Source: Streptomyces achromogenes
GTDB lineage: Bacteria > Actinomycetota > Actinomycetes > Streptomycetales > Streptomycetaceae
Assembly: GCF_030816715.1 (NCBI RefSeq)
Contig: NZ_JAUSYH010000001.1
Coordinates: 5,456,001-5,520,000 of the forward strand
DNA length: 64,000 nucleotides
Direction: 5' to 3'
Part shown: in pieces, positions 41,430 through 48,308 of the stretch
Numbering within the stretch: position 1 is the stretch's first letter
How the letters are laid out: each line of letters opens with the position of its first letter
Position numbers and translations under genes: made by a program
The notes under the pieces: generated by a model
Database searches by the model: none
Told to the model about the DNA's origin: nothing
What the model saw: the letters and a program-made list of their open reading frames with translations, nothing else

Positions 41430-41957
41430 TCAGGAGGCGGCCGGCGACTGCTCCGCGCCCGGGACGCCCGCGGAGGCCATCCGGGAGGACAGCGCGGTGT
41501 TGAAGCGTGTGAGGAGCGCGCAGAACGCCTCGCGCTCCTCCGGCGCCCAGTCGTCCGTCAGTTCGGCCATCAACTGCCGTCGGGAGGACCGCACTTCCTC
41601 GAGGCGCGAGGCCCCGCGCGGGGACAGCTGGAGCACCACGGCCCGCCCGTCCTCCGGGTGCGAGGTCCGCTTGACCAGGCCGGTGTCGACGAGCGGCGCC
41701 ACCTGCCGGGTGACCGTCGAGGAGTCGATCCCCATGCTCGCGGCGAGCGCCTTGACGCCCATCGGACCTTCGTTGTCGAGACGGTTGAGCAGCAGGTATG
41801 CGGCGCGGTCCATGGAGTTGCGCACCTGTCCGACGCCGCCGAGCCGGGTCTGTTCGGCCCGGCGCGCGAACACCGCGACCTCGTGCTGCAGCGTGTCGAG
41901 AAGACCGGTGTCACCGACGGTCGTCATGTCCATCGACATTTCAGGTGTTGTGGGCAT
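41430..41957 (-). CDS. MarR-family transcriptional regulator
   Basis: 175 aa (MPTTPEMSMDMTTVGDTGLL). Winged helix domain: AAYLLLNRLDNEGPMGVKAL, then the recognition helix GIDSSTVTRQVAPLVDTGLV and the wing KRTSHPEDGRAVVLQLSPRG. C-terminal dimer helices follow. Usually a repressor responding to small aromatic ligands. Its own promoter region contains the palindrome CTTCATGAAG 14 bp upstream. Divergent from threonine dehydratase; the target is not obvious. Confidence 0.9.
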   Translation of the reverse strand: MPTTPEMSMDMTTVGDTGLLDTLQHEVAVFARRAEQTRLGGVGQVRNSMDRAAYLLLNRLDNEGPMGVKALAASMGIDSSTVTRQVAPLVDTGLVKRTSHPEDGRAVVLQLSPRGASRLEEVRSSRRQLMAELTDDWAPEEREAFCALLTRFNTALSSRMASAGVPGAEQSPAAS

Positions 41958-41970
41958 GGCCGGGGGCTCA

Positions 41971-41980
41971 CTTCATGAAG
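41971..41980. promoter_or_regulatory. CTTCATGAAG palindrome before the marR-like gene
   Basis: A perfect 10-bp palindrome between the MarR regulator (start 41957) and ilvA (start 42103). MarR proteins commonly autoregulate through such a site, so this is a candidate self-operator. Confidence 0.5.
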
Positions 41981-42090
41981 GGGCTGCTGGAATGGGGGAC
42001 AGAGTACGCGGCTGGAAGGCGGGTCGTACCGGCGCTGCGGAAACCGGTCTCGGAGGTTGGTCACAGCGGTCGTTCCCGCCTGTGAACTGC

Positions 42091-42096
42091 GATGCT
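42091..42096 (+). promoter_or_regulatory. -10-like box GATGCT of ilvA (leaderless)
   Basis: GATGCT ends 6 nt before ATG 42103; no Shine-Dalgarno. Confidence 0.5.
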
Positions 42097-42102
42097 GGTG
42101 TC

Positions 42103-43332
42103 ATGAGCTACAGCCCGGCTGACTCCTTGCGCGCCGTCACCCTCGACGACGTGCGCGGCGCGCGGAAGATGCTGTCCGGCGTGGCCCGGACGACCGCGAT
42201 GGAGGGCAGCAGGCACCTGTCCCAGCTCGTCGGGGCACCGGTGCACCTCAAGTGCGAGAACCTCCAGCGGACGGGCTCGTTCAAGCTGCGCGGCGCCTAC
42301 GTCCGGATCGCCGGGCTGCTGCCCGAGGAGCGGGCCGCCGGGGTCGTCGCGGCGAGCGCGGGCAATCACGCGCAGGGCGTGGCGCTGGCGTCGACACTGC
42401 TGGGCGTGCGGTCCACGGTGTTCATGCCCCGGGGTGCGCCGCTGCCGAAGATCAGCGCGACCCGGGAGTACGGCGCGGAGGTGCGGTTGCACGGTCAGGT
42501 GGTCGACGAGACGCTGGCGGCGGCGCAGGAGTACGCGGCCGCGACGGGCGCGGTGTTCATCCACCCCTTCGACCACCCCGACGTCATCGCCGGGCAGGGC
42601 ACGGTCGGCCTGGAGATCCTGGAGCAGTGCCCGCAGGTGCGCACGATCGTCGTGGGGATCGGCGGCGGGGGGCTGGCGGCGGGCATCGCGGTCGCGGTGA
42701 AGGCGCTGCGGCCGGACGTGCGGATCGTCGGCGTGCAGGCGGCGGGCGCGGCGGCGTACCCGGCCTCGCTGGCGGCCGGACGGCCGGTGTCGATCGACAA
42801 CCCCACGACGATGGCCGACGGCATCAGGGTCGGCCGGCCCGGTGACGTGCCGTTCGGCATCGTCGGCGACCTGGTGGACGAGGTGCGCACGGTGTCGGAG
42901 GGCGAGCTGTCCGCCGCGTTGCTGCTGTGTCTGGAGCGGGCCAAGCTGGTGGTCGAGCCGGCCGGGGCGAGTCCGGTGGCCGCGTTGCTGAGTGAGCCGG
43001 ACGCCTTCGAGGGGCCGGTCGTCGCGGTGCTGTCCGGCGGCAACGTCGACCCCGTGCTGATGGAGCGGGTGCTGCGGCACGGCATGGCGGCGCAGGGCCG
43101 CTACCTGGCTGTTCGTCTGCGGCTGACGGACCGGCCGGGCGCCCTCGCCGCGATGCTCGGGGCGTTGTCGGCCGTCGACGCCAATGTGCTCGACGTGGGC
43201 CATGTGCGGACCGATCCGCGGCTCGGGCTGACCGAGGCGGAGGTCGAGGTGCACCTGGAGACGAAGGGGCCGGCGCACTGCTCCGAGGTCGGCCGAGCTC
43301 TGCGCGAGGCCGGATACACCGTCATCGACTGA
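42103..43332 (+). CDS. ilvA: Threonine ammonia-lyase (threonine dehydratase) with ACT domain
   Basis: 409 aa (MSYSPADSLRAVTLDDVRGA). Converts threonine to 2-oxobutanoate, the entry into isoleucine. PLP-binding Lys61 lies in TGSFKLRGAY, the loop ASAGNHAQGVALAS and the Gly-rich phosphate site GIGGGGLAAGIAV follow, and the C-terminal GGNVDP closes the catalytic domain. Residues ~335-409 are a single ACT domain (YLAVRLRLTDRPGALAAMLG), the allosteric site of the biosynthetic short-type enzymes. No T-box or attenuator seen. Confidence 0.93.
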   Translation: MSYSPADSLRAVTLDDVRGARKMLSGVARTTAMEGSRHLSQLVGAPVHLKCENLQRTGSFKLRGAYVRIAGLLPEERAAGVVAASAGNHAQGVALASTLLGVRSTVFMPRGAPLPKISATREYGAEVRLHGQVVDETLAAAQEYAAATGAVFIHPFDHPDVIAGQGTVGLEILEQCPQVRTIVVGIGGGGLAAGIAVAVKALRPDVRIVGVQAAGAAAYPASLAAGRPVSIDNPTTMADGIRVGRPGDVPFGIVGDLVDEVRTVSEGELSAALLLCLERAKLVVEPAGASPVAALLSEPDAFEGPVVAVLSGGNVDPVLMERVLRHGMAAQGRYLAVRLRLTDRPGALAAMLGALSAVDANVLDVGHVRTDPRLGLTEAEVEVHLETKGPAHCSEVGRALREAGYTVID

Positions 43333-43478
43333 AGCGCCGGAAAGGACCGCCCGGGCGGCTCGGGAGCCTGCGGCGGTCGCCTTCCCGGGCCCGTGGCGAT
43401 CGTCCGAGGGCGGCCGCGGCGGGTGTCGGCGCAGGTCGGGACGGTCTGCGTCACCCATACGTGTAAGTCCGTTGTGAG

Positions 43479-43494
43479 ACGCGATACATCGCGT
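43479..43494. promoter_or_regulatory. 16-bp palindrome ACGCGATACATCGCGT upstream of the DrrAB-type exporter
   Basis: Perfect 7-bp arms ACGCGAT/ATCGCGT around AC. It lies 125 bp upstream of the transporter ATPase start in a 286-bp gap (43333-43618) with no gene. Palindromes of this kind precede daunorubicin-resistance-type ABC genes controlled by PadR- or TetR-like repressors; no such regulator is adjacent here. Confidence 0.6.
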
Positions 43495-43618
43495 TATGGT
43501 CGGTGTCGCGCCACCTGCTCGTGTTCCCGGCGGCAGGATGAAAGGTGCGATCCCGGAATTCCCTGAGGATTACCGGAGGATTCCCGCACGAAGTATCCCC
43601 AACGACGTGGAGACCCAT

Positions 43619-44611
43619 ATGCCAGGCGCCATCTACGCCGAAGGCCTGGTGAAGACCTTCGGCGACGTCAAGGCTCTGGACGGCGTCGACCTCGACGTCC
43701 CCGAGGGCACGGTCCTCGGGCTGCTCGGGCCGAACGGCGCGGGCAAGACCACGACGGTCCGATGTCTGACCACCCTGCTGCGCCCCGACAGCGGCCGGGC
43801 CGTCGTCGCCGGCCTCGACGTGCTCGGGCATCCCAACGAGGTGCGCCGCTCGATCGGCCTGTCCGGCCAGTTCGCCGCGGTGGACGAGTACCTCACCGGC
43901 CGCGAGAACCTGCAGATGGTAGGGCAGCTGTACCAGATGAGGGCCGGTGCGGCGAAGGCCCGGGCCGCCGAGCTCCTCGAGCAGTTCGACCTCGCGGACG
44001 CCGCCGACCGCACCGCCAAGACCTACTCCGGAGGCATGCGCCGCCGCCTCGACCTGGCCGCCGCGCTGGTGGTCTCCCCGCCCGTGATGTTCATGGACGA
44101 GCCGACGACCGGCCTCGACCCCCGCAACCGGCAGTTGCTGTGGGAGGTCATCAGACGCCTGGTCTCCGGCGGCACCACGCTGCTGCTGACCACCCAGTAC
44201 CTCGAAGAGGCCGACCACCTCGCGCACGACATCGCGGTCGTCGACCACGGCCGTGTCATCGCCCGCGGCACCTCCGACGAGCTCAAGGCCCGCACCGGCG
44301 GGGAGCGCGTGGAGGTCGTCGTGCACGACCGCGGGCACATCGCCGCGGCGCAGGAGGTGCTGGCCGGCTTCGGCAAGGGTGACACCACCGTCGAGCAGCA
44401 CACCCGCAAACTCACCGTGCCCGTGACCGGTGGCGCGAAGCTTCTCGCCGAGGTCATCCGCGAGCTCGACGCCCGCGGCATCGAGATCGACGACATCGGC
44501 CTGCGCCGCCCCACCCTCGACGACGTCTTCCTGTCCCTGACCGGGCACGTGGCCGAGGAGAAGGCGGAAGGCGGCGACGACACCGGACAGAGCAAGGAGC
44601 CGCTGAAGTGA
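43619..44611 (+). CDS. DrrA-type ABC exporter ATP-binding protein
   Basis: 330 aa from ATG 43619 (MPGAIYAEGLVKTFGDVKAL), with GGAG 6 nt upstream. Walker A GPNGAGKTTT, Q-loop GLSGQFAAVDEYLTGREN, signature TYSGGMRRRLDLAAAL, Walker B VMFMDEPTTGLDP and an H-loop TTQYLEEADHLAHD. The C-terminal ~90 residues (GGERVEVVVHDRGHIAAAQE, IGLRRPTLDDVFLSLTGH) are the DrrA-specific domain. Partner of the permease that overlaps its stop codon. Exports drugs or self-made metabolites. Confidence 0.92.
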   Translation: MPGAIYAEGLVKTFGDVKALDGVDLDVPEGTVLGLLGPNGAGKTTTVRCLTTLLRPDSGRAVVAGLDVLGHPNEVRRSIGLSGQFAAVDEYLTGRENLQMVGQLYQMRAGAAKARAAELLEQFDLADAADRTAKTYSGGMRRRLDLAAALVVSPPVMFMDEPTTGLDPRNRQLLWEVIRRLVSGGTTLLLTTQYLEEADHLAHDIAVVDHGRVIARGTSDELKARTGGERVEVVVHDRGHIAAAQEVLAGFGKGDTTVEQHTRKLTVPVTGGAKLLAEVIRELDARGIEIDDIGLRRPTLDDVFLSLTGHVAEEKAEGGDDTGQSKEPLK

Positions 44612-45414
44612 GTGCCGTGAACGACTCCCTGGTCATCGCCCGCAGAAACCTGATCCGCATGAGTCGGATCCCCGAGATGATCATTTTTGGACTGGTCCAG
44701 CCGATCATGTTCGTGGTCCTGTTCACGTACGTCTTCGGCGGCTCCATGAACATCGGCGGCTCCACCGACCCGGACGTCTACAAGAACTTCCTGATGGCCG
44801 GCATCTTCGCGCAGACCGTCACCTTCGCGACCGCCGGAGCCGGCGCGGGCATCGCCGACGACATGCACAAGGGCTTGATCGACCGCTTCCGCTCCCTGCC
44901 CATGGCGCGTGGCGCGGTGCTCACCGGCCGGACCATCGCCGACCTCGTCCAGACCGCGCTGACCCTGCTCGTCCTGGCCGTCGTCGCGCTCCTGGTGGGC
45001 TGGCGTCCCGGTTTCGCGGAGCCCACCGACTTCGGCAAGGTCATGGCCGGCTTCGGTCTGCTGCTGCTCCTCGGTTACGCCTTCACCTGGATCGGCGCCC
45101 TGATCGGCCTGTCGGTCCGCACTCCCGAGGCGGCCACCTCCGGCGGCCTGATCTGGCTCTTCCCGGTGACCTTCATCTCCAACGCGTTCGTGGACTCCGC
45201 GCAGATGGCGTCCTGGCTGCAGCCGATCGCCGAGTGGAACCCGTTCAGCGCGACCGTCCAGGCGTGCCGCACGCTCTTCGGCGATCCGGGCGTCTCGACG
45301 TCGGACGCGTGGCCGATGGCCCACCCCGTGTGGGCCTCGATCGTCTACTCGGTCCTGATCATCGTGCTGTTCAGAACGCTGGCCGTCCGCAAGTACCGCT
45401 CGGCCACCGCGTGA
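44608..45414 (+). CDS. DrrB-type ABC-2 permease
   Basis: 268 aa from GTG 44608 (VSAVNDSLVIARRNLIRMSR), overlapping the ATPase stop by 4 bp (GTGA). Six hydrophobic helices (about 28-48, 64-82, 112-140, 145-165, 175-195, 235-255). ABC2-type core motif region MAGIFAQTVTFATAGAGAGI, DDMHKGLIDRFRSLPMARGA and the gap before the last helix WLQPIAEWNPFSATVQACRT are typical of DrrB/NodJ permeases. A strong terminator follows. Confidence 0.9.
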   Translation: MSAVNDSLVIARRNLIRMSRIPEMIIFGLVQPIMFVVLFTYVFGGSMNIGGSTDPDVYKNFLMAGIFAQTVTFATAGAGAGIADDMHKGLIDRFRSLPMARGAVLTGRTIADLVQTALTLLVLAVVALLVGWRPGFAEPTDFGKVMAGFGLLLLLGYAFTWIGALIGLSVRTPEAATSGGLIWLFPVTFISNAFVDSAQMASWLQPIAEWNPFSATVQACRTLFGDPGVSTSDAWPMAHPVWASIVYSVLIIVLFRTLAVRKYRSATA

Positions 45415-45478
45415 CGGCCGGCCGCGGCGGCCGACGGCCCTGAGAGCCGGCCGCGGCGGACGGACGCGGGGAAGACGA

Positions 45479-45508
45479 AGCCCCCGGCGGCACGGGGCGC
45501 CGGGGGCT
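45479..45508. terminator. Terminator between the exporter operon and greA
   Basis: Eleven-bp stem AGCCCCCGGCG (45479-45489) and CGCCGGGGGCT (45498-45508), eight-base loop. Convergent genes on both sides. Confidence 0.88.
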
Positions 45509-45510
45509 CG

Positions 45511-45583
45511 TCCGGAAGATCCGGGACGGAAGGTCCGCGACGGAAGATCCGCGACAGGTCCGGGACGGAAGGGTCCGGGGAAG
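45511..45583. repeat. Degenerate tandem repeats TCCGGGACGGAAG
   Basis: At least four imperfect units occur: GATCCGGGACGGAAG, GTCCGCGACGGAAG, ATCCGCGACA, GTCCGGGACGGAAG, then GGTCCGGGGAAG. Spacing about 15-17 bp. Sits immediately 3' of greA. Confidence 0.7.
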
Positions 45584-45586
45584 GGC

Positions 45587-46088
45587 TCAGCCGCTGTAGG
45601 GCTCGGCCTTGAGGATGCGCACGGAGGCCTTCTTGCCGTTGGGCAGCTCGTACTGCGCCTCCTCGCCGACCTTGTGACCGATCACGCCGGTGCCCAGCGG
45701 GGACTGCGGCGAGTAGGTCTCGATGTCGGAGCTCGCGTACTCGCGCGAGGCGAGCAGGAAGGTCATGGTGTCGTCCTCGTCGCCGTCGAAGGCGATGGTC
45801 ACGACCATGCCGGGCGCCACCGCGCCGTCGGTGGAGGCGGGGGCCTCGCCCACCTTGGCGTTCTCCAGGAGCTGGGTCAGCTGGCGCACACGGAGCTCCT
45901 GCTTGCCCTGCTCCTCCTTGGCCGCGTGGTACCCACCGTTCTCACGCAGGTCCCCCTCCTCGCGTGCGGCGGCGATCTTGGGCGGCGATCTCCGTGCGCG
46001 CAGGACCAGTAAGGTACTCAAGCTCGACCTTGAGCTTGTTGTACGCCTCCTGGGTCAGCCAGGTGACGGACTCGCTGGTCTGGGTCAC
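45587..46088 (-). pseudogene. greA: greA, transcript cleavage/elongation factor, broken by a 1-nt frameshift
   Basis: From GTG 46088 the product reads VTQTSESVTWLTQEAYNKLK and continues to GPARTEIAA (residue 36), then shifts into a wrong frame with a stop at 45942. The next frame continues exactly where it should: KIAAAREEGDLRENGGYHAA, with the acidic coiled-coil tip, and ends KASVRILKAEPYSG. The reading is restored by removing one base of the GGG at 45980-45982 (plus strand). The corrected protein would be 166 aa, the normal GreA length. GreA rescues backtracked RNA polymerase by cleaving the transcript 3' end. The error may be in sequencing/assembly, because all other positions look intact. 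Read as pseudogene unless resequenced. Confidence 0.85.
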
Positions 46089-46278
46089 AGGTGCTCCTCG
46101 TCGGTACCGGGAATACAAAGCATCGCCCACCCAGAAGCATGTTCCTCAGGTGATGGGCGAAACCACGAGCCTAACAATTCAGTGGCCGAAGGGGGAGGAC
46201 ATAAGCCACCAGAATTGCGTCGGAGCAGGTCACCGGGCGTGTATTGCCGTCGGTGCCACCCGTGTGGGGGCTCTCGCG

Positions 46279-46680
46279 TCAGTCGGCGTGGCAGCCGAGC
46301 AGCTCCGCCGTGGTGCCCTTCGCCGTCGTACGCAGGGTGACCACCTTGTCGATGCGGGTGTCCGAACCGGGGAACCGGAAGTCCGCCCGGCCCACCTCGG
46401 CGCCGTCGGCGGCCTGCGAGCGCACGGTGCAGTAGCCGCTCGTGCCCGAGTCCTTGCGGACCTCCAGGTGGACCCGCACCGTCGCGTCCGAGGTCGCCTC
46501 GAAGGCGATCACCTCGGCGCTGATCTTGTTCTGGCCGACGTAGTGATAGGCGAAGTAGCCCACCAGCGCCAGGAGCAGGGCGCCCAGCACCGCACCGGCG
46601 ATCTTGAGCTTGTGGTCGGCGCGCTCGTCCGAGGAGCGGCCGTACCGGCCCTCCGGAAGTCGCGTGCCGGCAGTGCTCAT
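46279..46680 (-). CDS. DUF4307 membrane protein
   Basis: 133 aa (MSTAGTRLPEGRYGRSSDER). One N-terminal membrane helix (~25-46, IAGAVLGALLLALVGYFAYH), then an outside beta-rich domain with ISAEVIAFEATSDATVRVHL and the paired cysteines in SGYCTVRSQAADG and LGCHAD. This pattern is DUF4307, an actinobacterial family of unknown function which often adjoins mca and greA. It faces away from mca. Confidence 0.88.
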   Translation of the reverse strand: MSTAGTRLPEGRYGRSSDERADHKLKIAGAVLGALLLALVGYFAYHYVGQNKISAEVIAFEATSDATVRVHLEVRKDSGTSGYCTVRSQAADGAEVGRADFRFPGSDTRIDKVVTLRTTAKGTTAELLGCHAD

Positions 46681-46784
46681 GATCGTCCTCTCGGCGCGGA
46701 ATTAATCGCCCCCCGATTCGGTCACTATAGAAGCCTGCGATCGCGCCGGTGCACACCGGGCGCCGACTTACCGAGGATTGAGTC

Positions 46785-47666
46785 TTGACTGACCAGCTGC
46801 GACTGATGGCCGTGCACGCCCACCCCGACGACGAGTCGAGCAAGGGCGCGGCCACCATGGCGAAGTACGTGTCCGAGGGGGTGGACGTGCTGGTCGTGAC
46901 CTGCACGGGCGGGGAGCGCGGCTCCATCCTCAACCCCAAGCTGCAGGGCGACACGTACATCGAGGAGCACATCCACGAGGTGCGCAAGAAGGAGATGGAC
47001 GAGGCCCGCGAGATCCTCGGCGTCCGACAGGAGTGGCTGGGCTTCGTCGACTCCGGCCTGCCCGAGGGCGACCCGCTGCCGCCGCTCCCCGAGGGCTGCT
47101 TCGCGCTCGAGGACGTCGACAAGGCGGCCGGCGAGCTGGTGAAGCAGATCCGCACCTTCCGTCCCCAGGTGATCACCACCTACGACGAGAACGGCGGCTA
47201 CCCGCACCCCGACCACATCATGACCCACAAGATCTCCATGGTGGCCTTCGAGGGTGCGGACGACACCGAGAAGTACCCCGAGAGCGAGTTCGGCCCCGCC
47301 TACCGGCCGCTGAAGCTCTACTACAACCAGGGCTTCAACCGCCCGCGCACCATGGCGCTGCACCAGGCGATGCTCGACCACGGCCTGGAGTCCCCCTACG
47401 GGGAGTGGCTCAAGCGCTGGGAGGAGTTCGGGCAGCGGGAGCGCACGCTCACCACCCACATCCCGTGCGCCGACTTCTACGAGATCCGCGACAAGGCGCT
47501 GATCGCCCACGCCACCCAGATCGACCCCGACGGCGGCTGGTTCCGCGTCCCGATGGAGATCCAGCGCAAGGTGTGGCCCACCGAGGAGTACGAGCTCGCG
47601 AAGTCGCGCGTCGACACCGCCATCCCCGAGGACGACCTCTTCGCGGGCATCCGCGACAATGCCTGA
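46785..47666 (+). CDS. mca: Mycothiol S-conjugate amidase
   Basis: 293 aa from TTG 46785, read (M)TDQLRLMAVHAHPDDESSK; GAGG lies 8 nt upstream and no ATG is in a good position. Cleaves mycothiol S-conjugates to a mercapturic acid and GlcN-inositol, a detoxification step specific to actinobacteria. Zinc ligands are in VHAHPDDES and in the second pair YPHPDHIMTHK. The central segment TCTGGERGSILNPKLQGD is characteristic, and the C-terminal DPDGGWFRVPMEIQRKVWP is shared by Mca but not MshB. Cytosolic. Confidence 0.93.
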   Translation: MTDQLRLMAVHAHPDDESSKGAATMAKYVSEGVDVLVVTCTGGERGSILNPKLQGDTYIEEHIHEVRKKEMDEAREILGVRQEWLGFVDSGLPEGDPLPPLPEGCFALEDVDKAAGELVKQIRTFRPQVITTYDENGGYPHPDHIMTHKISMVAFEGADDTEKYPESEFGPAYRPLKLYYNQGFNRPRTMALHQAMLDHGLESPYGEWLKRWEEFGQRERTLTTHIPCADFYEIRDKALIAHATQIDPDGGWFRVPMEIQRKVWPTEEYELAKSRVDTAIPEDDLFAGIRDNA

Positions 47667-47667
47667 T

Positions 47668-47946
47668 ATGAGCGCAAGCGTGAGCCTGGCAATGACGCAC
47701 CTCGTCCCCCTCGCCAAGGAGGTCGACGAGAACAAGGTCACCCCCGGCGTCCTCGGCTTCATCGTCTTCGCGGCGATGGCGGTGGCGGTGTGGGGCCTGA
47801 TGAGGTCCATGAGCAAGCACATGGGCAAGGTCGACTTCAAGGAGAGCGCGGTCGGCGCCGAGCGGACCTCCGGCGGCACGCCGACGGACGCCCCGCGTGA
47901 CACGGCGGCGCAGACGACGACGGGGAAGCCCTCCTCGGCGACGTGA
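47668..47946 (+). CDS. Small membrane protein coupled to mca
   Basis: 92 aa from ATG 47668 (MSASVSLAMTHLVPLAKEVD), one base after the mca TGA; an overlapping ATG at 47659 is an alternative. One membrane helix (~29-48, GVLGFIVFAAMAVAVWGLMR) and a cytosolic tail with KHMGKVDFKES, then a Thr/Ala-rich disordered end. Related proteins sit after mca in other streptomycetes, as I remember. Role unknown; perhaps an anchor or partner for detoxification. Confidence 0.75.
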   Translation: MSASVSLAMTHLVPLAKEVDENKVTPGVLGFIVFAAMAVAVWGLMRSMSKHMGKVDFKESAVGAERTSGGTPTDAPRDTAAQTTTGKPSSAT

Positions 47947-48304
47947 GGCCGCGCCCGGGCGGGAGCGGATGCCGGGGCGGGCGGCGAGCGGCGGCGCCGG
48001 GCCTGAGGGTCCGGCCACAGGCCGAGGCCGGGCGAGCGCCGAGCCGACGGCGAGGGGCCGGGCCGGGCCCGGGGCGACCTGGGCGAGGCTTCGGCCTGCT
48101 CACCAGGGTCATGCCGTCGGCCGTCGCGGCGTCCGCCGACTCGGCCGCGGCGGCAGCGCCTGGCCGGGAACGCGGGACGGGTCCACGACCGGTGTGCCGC
48201 GAGCCGGGCAGCGGCAGGCGCACCGCCCGGCCCACGCCCGCGCCGGGCCGGGCTTCTCACCTCGCGCCGGGCCGGGCTTCTCACCTCGCGCCGGGCCGGG
48301 GTTC
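47947..48304. other. 358-bp convergent intergenic region, no gene seen
   Basis: Separates the mca-associated membrane gene and the STAND NTPase gene (convergent). Low-complexity GC-rich sequence, ending in a 24-bp tandem repeat. No ORF on either strand shows protein-like composition, and no clear single terminator stem was found. Confidence 0.5.
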
Positions 48305-48308
48305 TCAG
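48239..48308. repeat. 24-bp tandem repeat at the 3' end of the STAND NTPase gene
   Basis: CGCGCCGGGCCGGGCTTCTC-ACCT is present twice (48239-48262, 48263-48286) and a third, degenerate copy reaches the NTPase stop codon (to 48308). Confidence 0.85.

Noticed and set aside
41971..42102. T-box or attenuator for ilvA
   Set aside because: The -10 box lies 6 nt from the ATG, leaving no leader.
45942..46130. Separate 62-codon gene
   Set aside because: It is the 5' part of greA before the frameshift, not an independent gene.
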